A DNA stretch of 64,000 nucleotides from Dyadobacter sp. CY261 (GTDB lineage Bacteria > Bacteroidota > Bacteroidia > Cytophagales > Spirosomataceae). Location of the stretch: NCBI RefSeq assembly GCF_021440085.1, contig NZ_JAKCPW010000017.1:1-64000 (forward strand), given 5' to 3'. The notes below the pieces were generated by a model, which ran no database searches, was not told where the DNA came from, and was given only the letters and a program-made list of their open reading frames with translations. The position numbers and the translations under genes are program-made. Position 1 is the stretch's first letter, and each line of letters opens with the position of its first letter. Below are positions 1 through 8,671 of the stretch, one piece after another.

Positions 1-240
1 AAACACATCCTGGATCTGTTTGATAAGGAACCCGCCGCGTTCTTCAACAACTGTGGTCAGAATGGTTGGCACGTTAAAGACCTTTGCGGCTTTTGCAAGG
101 CCTGCAACAGCGTTGATAATCATAGTAGGCTCGTGGCTGTGCAGGTTAGCGAACTGGAATGGCTGGTGATCGATCAGCACAACGATACTGTCCTCGGGAC
201 GCAACAGAGCTTCAAGGCCTTTTTTCTGAATGTTTGACAT
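1..240 (-). CDS. isochorismatase-family hydrolase, N-terminal part (runs off window edge)
   Basis: Eighty residues are visible from an ATG at 240 leftwards, and the gene continues past position 1. The reading VVLIDHQPFQF near residues 20-30 is the first active-site stretch of isochorismatase-like (YcaC-type) hydrolases, with D24 as the expected catalytic aspartate. The following HSHEPTMIINAVAGLAKAAK and VPTILTTVVEERGG also fit this fold. The catalytic lysine and cysteine lie outside the window. The family hydrolyses small amides or vinyl ethers in the cytosol; the substrate cannot be told. The gene is divergent from the Crp/Fnr regulator at 671, so regulation by that protein is a reasonable guess, not shown. 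Confidence 0.85.
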   Translation of the reverse strand, partial: MSNIQKKGLEALLRPEDSIVVLIDHQPFQFANLHSHEPTMIINAVAGLAKAAKVFNVPTILTTVVEERGGFLIKQIQDVF

Positions 241-670
241 GTTTGGATAGTTATTTATGGTTAATAATTTTTAATTCCTGACATAGAATCAGGAGGGCAT
301 CAATCCCTCGCCGAAAATATTTACCGTGAGCAAATTGGGCCCGGCAACAGGATACAGATGCATAGATGATCCCGCCGGGTTATAGGATTCATGTATGAGC
401 CCGGCCCTGTCTCGCATCCTCGATTTAGATGGTGCAATTCTAACGATCCTGTGAAATCGAAAAGATGATATATGTTTTATAAAATCGTAGACATTCGTCT
501 ATTAAATTCTTAGGGTGCTTGTGTTTTATTGAGTATATAACTTATAACTATCTAATTTACAGCCACTTAAAAAATATTTTACAAGTTTAAGTTGATTAAA
601 AAATTCATTTTGATTTATCTTTACGCGACCTTCTACAATATTTAATTCTTAATGAAACCGGGGCCTGCCT
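241..670. promoter_or_regulatory. divergent intergenic region between hydrolase and Crp/Fnr regulator
   Basis: This 430-base gap separates two outward-reading genes and must hold both promoters. On the plus strand, gttg at 591-594 and tatcttta at 616-623 loosely resemble the Bacteroidota -33/-7 pair (TTTG and TAnnTTTG) with a 21-base spacer. The 440-640 stretch is visibly AT-rich. I see no ORF or stable hairpin. Confidence 0.35.
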
Positions 671-1255
671 ATGTATAATGCATTTTTTGACTATCTGAAA
701 AAATACAGCTCCAAACCACTTTCGGGTGAGGACAAGGCAATGATCAGGCGAAACTTTACGCCGTTAAGATTGAAAAGAAAAGAGTACTTTTTACAGGCTG
801 GCGATATCTGTATGGATTATGGATTTATTGTCAAAGGAGCAATGCGTATGTACTCGGTGGATGACAAAGGATTAGAACATGTCGTCAGACTGGGCCTGGA
901 GGAATGGTGGATGGGCGATCGGGAAAGTTTTTTTAACCGCACCCCAAGCCGGTACCATATCGATGCTCTGGAGCCTTGTGAGTTGCTTATTGTTAAAAAG
1001 GAAGGGGATGCAGAGCTGATAAACAGTATTCCTGCATATACTGAAATGGAAATGAAGCTGTATCAGGCCGCGGAAATTGCAAATAACAAGCGCCTCACTT
1101 CGTCCTTAACCGACACTGCCGGCAAGCGCTATGCCGACCTTATAGAACGTTACCCGGCCTTTGCGGTCCGTTTTCCGCAACATATTATTGCTTCCTATCT
1201 TGGAATTAGTAAAGATACGCTAAGCCGTGTTATTCGTAATAATAAGCTTAAATAA
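671..1255 (+). CDS. Crp/Fnr family transcriptional regulator
   Basis: The 194-residue protein has the size and layout of Bacteroidota Crp/Fnr-like regulators. The N-terminal two thirds is a cyclic-nucleotide-binding-type beta-roll, with RKEYFLQAGDICMDYGFIVKG typical of its start, followed by a helix and a short C-terminal winged helix, IIASYLGISKDTLSRV at about 173-188. The phosphate-binding arginine and glutamate of true cAMP receptors are not evident, as is usual for this branch, so the ligand is unknown. The ATG at 671 follows an AT-rich leader. It is divergent from the hydrolase at 1-240. A second intact paralogue is at 12024 and a truncated one at about 12757. Confidence 0.88.
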   Translation: MYNAFFDYLKKYSSKPLSGEDKAMIRRNFTPLRLKRKEYFLQAGDICMDYGFIVKGAMRMYSVDDKGLEHVVRLGLEEWWMGDRESFFNRTPSRYHIDALEPCELLIVKKEGDAELINSIPAYTEMEMKLYQAAEIANNKRLTSSLTDTAGKRYADLIERYPAFAVRFPQHIIASYLGISKDTLSRVIRNNKLK

Positions 1256-1444
1256 CACCACTTCACTGCTCGCCTTTCAGATAAAATAGACTTTTATCTA
1301 CTTCTTTTTTTCACAATTGTCATCTTTTTGATTGATCCCAGGTGCTGAGATTTGTGTGTCGATTATTAGAGCGACTTGCATGCCAGGCTAGACCGGTCAT
1401 GCCTTGCCTGTTCGTTCGGTAAGTCTGCAGAAACAATCAAAACT

Positions 1445-1656
1445 ATGGAAATCCACGAGTATGCGAACGGAGAAGTAACCCTCCTCTGGAAACCCAAACT
1501 ATGTATCCACTCAGGCATTTGCGTTCGGACGCTTCCGAATGTTTATGACCCGAAGGCGCGTCCCTGGATAAGGCCGCAGAATGCTACGGCGAGGAATTGT
1601 TAGCGCAGATCGCCAAATGCCCTTCGGGTGCACTAAGTATCAAAGGAGAACCCTAA
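1445..1656 (+). pseudogene. YjdI-like (4Fe-4S) mono-cluster protein, frameshifted
   Basis: The reading from ATG 1445 begins MEIHEYANGEVTLLWKPK with cysteines in KLCIHSGICV and the run NVYDPKARPWIRPQNATA, a good match to the small YjdI/ferredoxin-like iron-sulfur family. The frame then hits a stop at 1601-1603. One missing G in gcg(g)aggaa near 1590 would restore LLAQIAKCPSGALSIKGEP ending at TAA 1654-1656, including the last conserved cysteine. It is therefore either a one-base sequencing error or a recently broken gene. The neighbour at 1676 is a GNAT protein, which matches the known yjdI-yjdJ pairing and supports the call. Confidence 0.75.
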
Positions 1657-1675
1657 ATGATCTATTAGCAAGAAA

Positions 1676-1978
1676 ATGGAAAGTACAAAAGTTGTTTTTA
1701 CGGGACATGCCCGTGGCGAGGTGCAGTTATTTTCGGATGAGGCTCAGATAGGTAAAATGGATCTTGCCATGACGGGAGGTAGGCTAAAGGTGTTCCATAC
1801 CGAGGTTGACAAGGGGTTCGAGGGCCGGGGTTTTGCGAAACTGCTACTGGCCGAGCTGGTCGGTTACGCCAGAGAAAAAGATCTGAAGATCATTCCGCTT
1901 TGCCCGTATGTGAATGCGCAGTTTCATCGCCATCCCTTAGAATATGAAGACGTGTGGAGTAAAGACTGGCATCAATGA
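1676..1978 (+). CDS. GNAT-family N-acetyltransferase (YjdJ-like)
   Basis: This is a short, 100-residue acetyltransferase of the minimal YjdJ-like GNAT class. The acetyl-CoA-binding stretch is visible as HTEVDKGFEGRGFAKLLLAE (about residues 41-60), where the GxGxA-like turn is FEGRGFA, followed by the helix VGYAREKDLKIIPLCPYV. The C-terminus FHRHPLEYEDVW is characteristic of this subfamily. It starts 20 bases after the yjdI-like reading frame stops, as in enterobacterial yjdI-yjdJ, so the two were probably cotranscribed. The substrate is unknown. Confidence 0.85.
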   Translation: MESTKVVFTGHARGEVQLFSDEAQIGKMDLAMTGGRLKVFHTEVDKGFEGRGFAKLLLAELVGYAREKDLKIIPLCPYVNAQFHRHPLEYEDVWSKDWHQ

Positions 1979-2015
1979 AATACATATTGGCGATCAATTA
2001 ATAAATACTCGGCTG

Positions 2016-3383
2016 ATGAAAATGAAAATTGTATTATATGTAAGTCTGTTAATACTGGCAAAATTTTCTCATGCCCAAAATTTCAGGCTGATGCGTTTTG
2101 ATGAGGACTACTCGGCATTAAAGGACAGTGCACGTACCTTTTACAAGAGGCTGAAATACCTACCGCTTTCGGAGAGTGGAAATACCTATGTGTCCTTCGG
2201 TGGCGAGCTGCGTGGTGAACTGGACCGGGCAATGCACGAAGATTGGGGCGCAATGAACATAGGCAGAAACATTTTCTTGCTGCAGCGTTATCAACTGCAT
2301 GCAGACCTGCATTTAAGCGACAGGGTCAGGATCTTCGGGCAGTTACGAAGCGGTCTGGAGAACTGGCGAAAGACAGGACCGCGGCCCATCGATGAAGACC
2401 AACTAAATGTTCAGAACCTTTTCATAGACCTGATCCCTTACGAGTTAATGGATCGCAGAATGACTATCCGGTTGGGACGCCAGGAACTGCAATACGGCAG
2501 TGGCCGGCTACTCGATGTCCGCGAGGGTCCCAACCTTCGCTTGTATTTCGATGGAGCCAAGGTAGCCTATGCTTCCTCAAAATGGAACTTGGATGCTTTC
2601 GTCATGGCGGCCGGCCGTGTGAGGACCGGTGTATTTGATAATCCCATTAATCGAAAATCGAGCCTCTGGGGTGTTTACAGCACTTATGCCGCCACCAAAA
2701 TGCTCAATATCGATCTCTACTATTTGGGTATCGACCGGGCAGAGGCTGGGTTCGATGATGGCGTTGCCGCTGAATTGAGACATACGGTGGGTTCCCGGTT
2801 GTGGGGGAACGCAAATCAACTGCTCTACAATTTTGAGATCGGTTATCAGCTGGGCAAGTTCGGGGCGTCAGATATTCGCGCGTGGGGTGGTTCTATGGAT
2901 ATTGGTTATCGCTTCGCTAACCTGAGCGGGGCACCGACAATGAAGCTCCGGAGCGATTTCATTTCAGGCGACGATGTGAAGGGTGACGGCAAGCTGGGCA
3001 CATTTAACGCTTTATATCCGAACGGCGGTTATTTCGGCATGAACCCGCAGGCGGGTCCCGGGAACCTGCTTTCTCTTCATCCCAACCTCAACTGGAACCC
3101 GGCCAGGAAAGTGCTGATTTCCGCAGAGGCGGTATTTTACTGGCGGCAATCCCTGCGGGATGGTATTTACCGTCCGGATGGTTCTCTTAGCTTGGGTTCG
3201 TCAGAATCAGACAGCCGTTACATTGGCACAGCTTACGTTTCAACGGTATCCTGGCAGATCAGCAAGTTCCTAAGCTATAATGCCGGTGTGCAATACTTTA
3301 AGACCGGGGGTTTTATTAACGACGTGATCCCGCAGCACAAAGATGGTTTTTTTATCAGTTCTCTCTTAGCATTTAAATTTTGA
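2016..3383 (+). CDS. alginate-export-type outer membrane porin
   Basis: I place the start at ATG 2016, because MKMKIVLYVSLLILAKFSHA forms a clean signal peptide; an upstream in-frame ATG at 1944 overlaps the acetyltransferase gene. The mature protein is about 435 residues of alternating beta-strand pattern. The stretch FGQLRSGLENWRKTGPRP and RLGRQELQYGSGRLLDVREG are typical of the Alginate_exp family of outer-membrane beta-barrels, and the protein ends in a phenylalanine (AFKF) as barrels do. The exported or imported substrate is unknown. It sits 6 bases before the antiporter, suggesting one transcript. Confidence 0.8.
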   Translation: MKMKIVLYVSLLILAKFSHAQNFRLMRFDEDYSALKDSARTFYKRLKYLPLSESGNTYVSFGGELRGELDRAMHEDWGAMNIGRNIFLLQRYQLHADLHLSDRVRIFGQLRSGLENWRKTGPRPIDEDQLNVQNLFIDLIPYELMDRRMTIRLGRQELQYGSGRLLDVREGPNLRLYFDGAKVAYASSKWNLDAFVMAAGRVRTGVFDNPINRKSSLWGVYSTYAATKMLNIDLYYLGIDRAEAGFDDGVAAELRHTVGSRLWGNANQLLYNFEIGYQLGKFGASDIRAWGGSMDIGYRFANLSGAPTMKLRSDFISGDDVKGDGKLGTFNALYPNGGYFGMNPQAGPGNLLSLHPNLNWNPARKVLISAEAVFYWRQSLRDGIYRPDGSLSLGSSESDSRYIGTAYVSTVSWQISKFLSYNAGVQYFKTGGFINDVIPQHKDGFFISSLLAFKF

Positions 3384-3389
3384 CCGGAA

Positions 3390-4995
3390 ATGCATGAGAA
3401 CCTGCTTTTTATCCTGGGACTTCTTTTTGTAGCGATGCTGCTGGTCATGCTCGCACAAAAGTTACGTATAGCCTATCCGATCTTTTTGATGATGGCCGGA
3501 TTAGGCATTGGCTTTATTCCTGGCATACCGTTGTTAAAGTTGGAGCCGGAACTGATTTTTCTCGTTTTTTTGCCGCCATTGTTGTATGAAGCTGCGTGGT
3601 ATACCTCTTGGAAAGAATTTAAAAAGTGGAGCAGCGGCATTGCCATGCTGGCTTTTGGTTTGGTATTCATCACTTCATTCGTCGTCGCGTATGCCGCCCA
3701 TTCCTTGATTCCCGGATTTACATTGGCCTTAGGATTTTTGCTCGGCGGCATCATTTCCCCGCCGGATGCGGTAGCCGCTACTACGGTCTTAAAGGGACTT
3801 AAAGTACCGCGCCGGACCATTACAATACTGGAAGGCGAAAGTCTGGTGAATGACGCATCCTCCCTCATTGTTTTCCGATTTGCACTGGCGGCCATACTTA
3901 CCGGAGCCTTTTCCATGCAGCAGGCAACCGGGCAATTCTTTTTGGTTGCGGGTATGGGGATCGTTGTGGGCCTGGCCGGTGCGCATGTAATGTATGTAAT
4001 CCATCGTTTTCTGCCCACGTCGCCTGCCATTGATGCCACGTTAACAGTAATGACGCCTTACATCCTGTTTCTATCGGCAGAGCATTTTCATTTTTCGGGC
4101 GTGATGGCCGTCGTGAGCGGAGGCTTGTTCATGTCTTTCCGTGCGCATGAAATGTTTAAGACTGGTAGGACGAGGGTGAATATGACGGGGGGTATGGCAC
4201 ACGCTTATTTTTGTACTGAATACCCTGGTATTTATCTTGATTGGGCTGGATTTGCCGGAGATCGTGCGTGGCCTTGGACATGTATCCATGGCAGAAGCTA
4301 TCAAATACGGCATGTTTATTAGTTTCATTGTAATCGGGATCAGGCTTTTGTGGGTATTCTCTAGCGTGCATATTCTGCGCTGGTTCAGCGAAAAGGAAAA
4401 GTCAAAGCCATCGCCGGGCTGGAAAAATCCACTCATCATTGGCTGGGCAGGCATGCGCGGTGTGGTATCACTGGCAACGGCCTTATCTATACCGCTGTAC
4501 ATGAATGACGGGAAAGCCTTCGCTCACCGCGATCTGATCATCTTCATCACCTTCGTGGTGATCTTTGTTACCCTCGTTTTTCAGGGATTAACCCTTCCAG
4601 CAGTTATCAAATTAACCGGCATTGGTGAACTTGACCCGATACTTCCTGATCATGAGCAACATGCTGGCATCAAGCTCAGGCTGGATACCGTAGCGCTGCG
4701 GCGGCTGAACGCGCGACACACCTTGGCCAGCGGCAATAGCCTATTGAAAGGTTATGCCAAGAAACTTGAACGTGAAATTGAAGGACACCAGGAGTACCTG
4801 AGGTCTGTCGAAGTATGTATCAACAGGAATGTTGAAAGAGAGGAATTTCAGCAGGTAATGGCCGATATCCACGATCATCAGCGAAAAGAACTATCTAAAA
4901 TGAAAAACGAAAAAGTCTATACAGACGAAGCGATACGCAAGGCGGAACAAATGCTGGACATTAACGACCTGCGCGTATCTGAAAGTCCGCTTTGA
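3390..4995 (+). pseudogene. CPA1-type Na+/H+ antiporter, split by a +1 G frameshift
   Basis: The first reading frame (3390-4322) carries the N-terminal transmembrane part with FLPPLLYEAAWYTSW and GGIISPPDAVAATTVLKGL, the ion-binding signature of NhaP/CPA1 antiporters, followed by LEGESLVNDASSLIVFRFAL. The second frame continues as HTLIFVLNTLVFILIGLDLP, GWAGMRGVVSLATALSIP and a cytoplasmic tail of about 120 residues to TGA 4993-4995. The frames join exactly if one G is removed from the six-G run at 4187-4192, giving VNMTGVWHTL. The whole would be about 534 residues, normal for the family. It exchanges sodium for protons across the inner membrane. Either an assembly error in a homopolymer or a real inactivation (or phase variation) is possible. 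Confidence 0.85.
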
Positions 4996-5135
4996 TTGAT
5001 AATTTTTAACTAACAAACCTAATGTTCTAACTGCGTTCGGTACAGTTGACTGGCCGCGCATTCCCGCCAGGGTAGTATCCCTATGTCACCTTGAACTACC
5101 GGGTCTGACCGGAATATCATTTTAAATTATGAACG

Positions 5136-5417
5136 ATGAGCAAAAAGAAAGAACAGGTCAAATTTCTTAAAAAAGGTTTCGCAGCCGTCGTTAAGGCTTT
5201 TGAAAAAGAGAAAGACAAGAGAAAACGCAACGAGGTTTTCTCGTTCCTGACTGGGCGCATTTCTGAATTAAGGCAATATACAAGTAAGGAAACGGATATG
5301 GTTGCTTCCGATCCTGACATGGGTACCGTGGTTGCAGCTCACCCTGCTACCCATTTGGTACCTTCTCCGGCGCTGGTGGAGGAGATCAGGATCGAGCGCC
5401 TGCATAAACAGAATTGA
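5136..5417 (+). CDS. 93-aa protein of unknown function next to PycTM gene
   Basis: I do not recognise this protein. Residues 1-35 are strongly basic (MSKKKEQVKFLKKG, EKEKDKRKRN) and helical-looking, the middle is acidic, and the tail has VAAHPATHLVPSPALVEEI. There is no signal peptide or membrane segment. The stop TGA (5415-5417) is one base from the ATG of the PycTM-like gene at 5419, so the two are almost certainly cotranscribed and may act together. About 140 bases separate it from the antiporter. Confidence 0.6.
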   Translation: MSKKKEQVKFLKKGFAAVVKAFEKEKDKRKRNEVFSFLTGRISELRQYTSKETDMVASDPDMGTVVAAHPATHLVPSPALVEEIRIERLHKQN

Positions 5418-5418
5418 T

Positions 5419-6401
5419 ATGGAAAATCCGGAAAAGATCCACGAGGAGGCCATAGGCTACCTCGGCAGCTATTATGAGTCCTTCTCTGAAGGGAACTTTA
5501 ATTTTGGGCTATCTATTTGCAGGCAGTTATCGTTCGCGGGCTCATCGCCCGTAACTGTGAGAATGCGACACCGGCAAATCTGTTAGAGAAAGTAGTCTGG
5601 GATGCGCTAGATTACCGCCTCGCTATGGATGATCTGTTCATGCACATATTATATCTCAAAGAGGAGATGAACCGGATTAACGGCGATCATTTCGACGAAC
5701 TGCTCATCCTGAACAGGCTACGTGAAGAGTTCTCCGGCGAGCATTGCTTTACCGATTACGCAAAACGGCATTACGCAGAGGAAATGGCCAAAAACCAAAG
5801 CAAGCTGCTCAAACGCATCCAGCGCCTTTCATCAGGCAATGGTGCGGGCAAGACGAGCGCACTGGTCATGTCGGACCGAGAGACCGAAGACCTGTTCAAG
5901 ATCGCTTTTCGCAATTATGTTAAACTGGTAGATGTGGCCGATTCCAAAGCAGGGTTGCTTATTCATGTGAACTCCATCCTCATTTCCGTGGTCATCGGGT
6001 TCACGATGAGCCGTACTGAGAAATACCCGATGCTGGTCGTGCCGATCTTTATCATCCTCGGAGTGGCCTTCGTTACCATTCTGCTGAGCATCCTGGCCAG
6101 CCGGCCACAGCGTAATTCTTACATACAGGACCGCTCGTCCAAAAGCTATCAGACCTTTTTCTTCGGCAGCTTCGACCTGGTCGGGTCGGAGTTCCGTGAT
6201 GCCGACTATGACACCTATGCGGGTGAACTGGACAGTTTTCTGAAAGGGGGTAAACAACAGGTGTATAGTGAGATATACAAAGAGGTCTTCAATGTCCGGA
6301 AGGTGCTGATTAAGAAGTTTACTTTTCTTTCTTACGCTTATATTGTATTCATTGGCGGCCTTGCGGTCTCAATCGCGGCCTTTTTTATCGCGACGAGGTA
6401 A
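5419..6401 (+). pseudogene. HD-PycTM (Pycsar-type effector) protein with deleted HD core and frameshift
   Basis: The C-terminal 160 residues match the PycTM effector domain: YVKLVDVADSKAGLLIHVN leads into TM1, TM2 ends ILLSILASRP, then TFFFGSFD, a helical segment, KKFTFLSYAYIVF and a last TM. Upstream, NLLEKVVWDALDY, DDLFMHILYLKEEM and EHCFTDYAKRHYAEEM match the second half of HD domains that are often fused to PycTM. The N-terminal start (MENPEKIHEEAIGYLGSYYE) is in another frame; one T missing near tttt 5502-5505 would join them. Even after joining, the metal-binding H..HD part, roughly 70-80 residues, is absent. Known Pycsar effectors respond to cyclic UMP or CMP and damage the inner membrane. 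No cyclase is visible here. Confidence 0.75.
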
Positions 6402-6570
6402 ACTTGTCAGGATAGACAATTGTCGACGTCATTTTTTACCATATCTCATCGTCTTCCCACGCCTTTCGATAGCATTTTTACAATGTGAATCAATACAACA
6501 GTTAGCTCTGCTGATCAGAGATAACTTATACCAATTTAATATCAAACCCAAGAATTTGACTAAATACATT

Positions 6571-7539
6571 ATGAAAGCAGCGGTGCTAAACGAGTTCGGC
6601 TCGGTTGAAAAGTTTGAAATATTAGATGTCCCAACCCCAAAACCAGGATCTGATGAAGTACTTGTAAAAGTGCTGGCAACATCAGTGAATCCGCTGGATT
6701 TTCAGGTCCGCCGGGGGGATTATAAAAATGAATTGCAGCTTCCGGTCATCACCGGGCATGATGTTTCCGGCGTGATCACAGATATAGGAGCAGGTGTCAA
6801 AAATTTTAAGATCGGTGACGAGGTGTATTATACTCCGGAAATTTTCAACGGGCATGGAAGCTATGCAGAATATCATGTTGCCAAGGAATCTATAATCGGT
6901 ATCAAACCGAAAAACGTAAGCCATCTAGAAGCCGCGACATTTCCTTTGGCAGCCGGTACTGCCTGGGAAATGCTTTATACCAGGGCGCAACTTAAGATCA
7001 ATCAAACGGTCTTGATACATGGTGGTGCAGGCGGCGTCGGAATACCCACCATTCAAATAGCGAAGGCTATGGGTGCGACCGTTTACACGACAGCAAGAAC
7101 AGTGCACCATAACTTTCTCAAAGGACTTGGAGCGGATCATACCATTGACTATGAAAAGGTAAATTATATAGATGCGGTCCTAGATCTGACAGATAACAAA
7201 GGCGTGGACGTTGTGATCGATACTATTGGCGGTAACACGCTTTCGGACAGCGGTAAGGTTTTAAGTCAAATGGGACAGGTTGTAACATTAGTTGACATTG
7301 AACAGCCGCAAAACCTGATACACGCGTGGGGGAAAAATGCAACTTACCATTTTGTATTTACCAGGCAGAGCAGAAACAAATTGGACGAACTTACAAAGCT
7401 GATAGAGGCCGGCAAGCTGAAGCCTGTGTTGAACAAAGTTTTCCCATTGTCAGAAATAGGTAAGGCGCACAGCCTGCTGGAATTTAGGGACAGTGATGAA
7501 GATTTCTATGGAAAGATCGGTGTAGAGATAGGTAATTAA
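6571..7539 (+). CDS. NADPH:quinone oxidoreductase-like zinc-free alcohol dehydrogenase family protein
   Basis: The ATG at 6571 gives a 322-residue protein of normal length starting MKAAVLNEFGSVEKFEIL; the open frame upstream to 6343 is non-homologous. It has the GroES-like N-terminal domain (VLVKVLATSVNPLDFQVRRG, VITGHDVSGVI) and a Rossmann domain with the nucleotide-binding turn HGGAGGVGIPTIQIAKAMG at about residues 150-168. The zinc-ligand cysteines of classical alcohol dehydrogenases are absent, as in quinone oxidoreductase and enoyl reductase branches. The likely reaction is NADPH-dependent reduction of a quinone or an activated enone in the cytosol. The SnoaL-like gene follows after 26 bases. 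Confidence 0.88.
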   Translation: MKAAVLNEFGSVEKFEILDVPTPKPGSDEVLVKVLATSVNPLDFQVRRGDYKNELQLPVITGHDVSGVITDIGAGVKNFKIGDEVYYTPEIFNGHGSYAEYHVAKESIIGIKPKNVSHLEAATFPLAAGTAWEMLYTRAQLKINQTVLIHGGAGGVGIPTIQIAKAMGATVYTTARTVHHNFLKGLGADHTIDYEKVNYIDAVLDLTDNKGVDVVIDTIGGNTLSDSGKVLSQMGQVVTLVDIEQPQNLIHAWGKNATYHFVFTRQSRNKLDELTKLIEAGKLKPVLNKVFPLSEIGKAHSLLEFRDSDEDFYGKIGVEIGN

Positions 7540-7565
7540 AATAGTCATTTTAACGAATATCAGGT

Positions 7566-7895
7566 ATGAATAATCAAGATATTTTTATAAAGGCGAACAA
7601 AGCTTTGGCGGAAGGAAAATACGTCGAATTCATCACATACTGCACCGAAGATATCAAATGGGAAAACGTCGGCGAAAAAACCTTCAATGGAAAGGCCGAA
7701 CTTTATAAGTACATAAGTTCAGCTTATGAGGGGATAACATTTACAACAGAAAATCATATCAAGGAAGATGATTTTGTAGTTGAGCTTGGTCAGATAGTAG
7801 TCGAAAAAAACGGCGAGTCAAAAAGGAGTTCCTATTGCGACGTTTGGAATTTTAAGGCTGGAATGATCAGTCAAGTAACTTCGTTTGTGATCTGA
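7566..7895 (+). CDS. SnoaL/NTF2-like small protein
   Basis: The 109-residue protein begins with a helix (DIFIKANKALAEGKYVEFIT) followed by CTEDIKWENVGEKTFNGKAE and alternating beta strands ending VWNFKAGMISQVTSFVI, the cone-shaped SnoaL/NTF2 pattern. No catalytic residues can be assigned with confidence. It is 26 bases downstream of the oxidoreductase and probably cotranscribed. Function in the cell is unknown. Confidence 0.75.
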   Translation: MNNQDIFIKANKALAEGKYVEFITYCTEDIKWENVGEKTFNGKAELYKYISSAYEGITFTTENHIKEDDFVVELGQIVVEKNGESKRSSYCDVWNFKAGMISQVTSFVI

Positions 7896-8268
7896 GAAAG
7901 CACGCCAATTGAAATCAACCCTGCGGAGACTGGCGTGGATACTTGAATTTATGGAGGCCTCGTGATATAAAATCACATAAACATATTGTAAAAAAATGTA
8001 TCACTTCGCAGTCCAGCGCGCATACACAGAAACAAATCTCTATCACTAGTCATTTGTGCCCTTTTCTCCCTTCAAGTATACTTGCTACACACGCTCATTA
8101 CAGCACATTAACCAATTGGTTTGGGCTAAGCCTAGTATCGACGCCTCCCCTCACAATTGAAAAGGTATATATTTCCACTGTTGGCATATACAAAACACCT
8201 GTTCGAATAATATTTTTTTTCGCCTTTGCTTGCCAAGCTACCTTTGTTTAAAATAATAAACATTTAAA
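7896..8268. promoter_or_regulatory. intergenic region upstream of the LytS/LytTR operon, with promoter element
   Basis: This 373-base gap has a 102-codon open frame (7943-8251) that I do not believe: no start signal, odd composition, no family resemblance. At 8239-8246 the sequence TACCTTTG is a perfect TAnnTTTG -7 element 23 bases before the ATG at 8269; a T-rich tract replaces the -33 TTTG. The arms CACGCCA and TGGCGTG near 7902-7938 could form a weak hairpin without a T-tract. Confidence 0.45.
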
Positions 8269-8670
8269 ATGAAAGTATTAATTCACTTACTGGTCATCCT
8301 GTTCATTACTTTATTAACAGCATGCTCCAAGCCATCATATTTTGGGAAGACATATTCGCCAACTCATAATGTAGATATTTATCTTGAAAAGGCAGATGTA
8401 AAAAGAAATTACATTACGATAGGTTCTACTAAGCTAGCAAAAGGGTTCGGTTCAATAGACGCTGCGCAGCAAAAAGTGATAGAGTTGGGTAAGAGCAAAG
8501 GTGCAGACGGCGTAATTATGGATCTTACCGAAGAGGTGGTATCTACCCAGCAGAACGGCACAGCAGTAGCGTCCAAAACAAAAAAAGAGAAAGTTATTGC
8601 TACCAATTCCTCATCAACAACGGATATTAAGCAAAAAAGCATTGTAGCCACATTCATTAAATACGAATAG
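8269..8670 (+). CDS. small lipoprotein of unknown function
   Basis: The 133-residue product starts with a lipoprotein signal, FITLLTAC, with the acylated cysteine at position 19. The mature part contains ADVKRNYITIGSTKLAKG and a segment, AQQKVIELGKSKGADGVIM, that resembles the small beta-alpha domains of periplasmic YbjQ/DUF-type lipoproteins that sense or scaffold, but I cannot name a family. The stop overlaps the next unit closely: only one base separates TAG (8668-8670) from the kinase ATG at 8672, so it is first gene of the kinase-regulator operon. Confidence 0.75.
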   Translation: MKVLIHLLVILFITLLTACSKPSYFGKTYSPTHNVDIYLEKADVKRNYITIGSTKLAKGFGSIDAAQQKVIELGKSKGADGVIMDLTEEVVSTQQNGTAVASKTKKEKVIATNSSSTTDIKQKSIVATFIKYE

Positions 8671-8671
8671 G

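Noticed and set aside
3473-4039. Long minus-strand ORF (188 codons)
   Set aside because: It lies antisense to the antiporter's conserved transmembrane part and has no family features.
5136-6401. Full Pycsar defence system
   Set aside because: No pyrimidine cyclase gene is present and the effector is damaged, so a complete system cannot be claimed.
7943-8251. Plus-strand ORF of 102 codons
   Set aside because: No signal, domain or ribosome site; it contains the promoter of the next operon.
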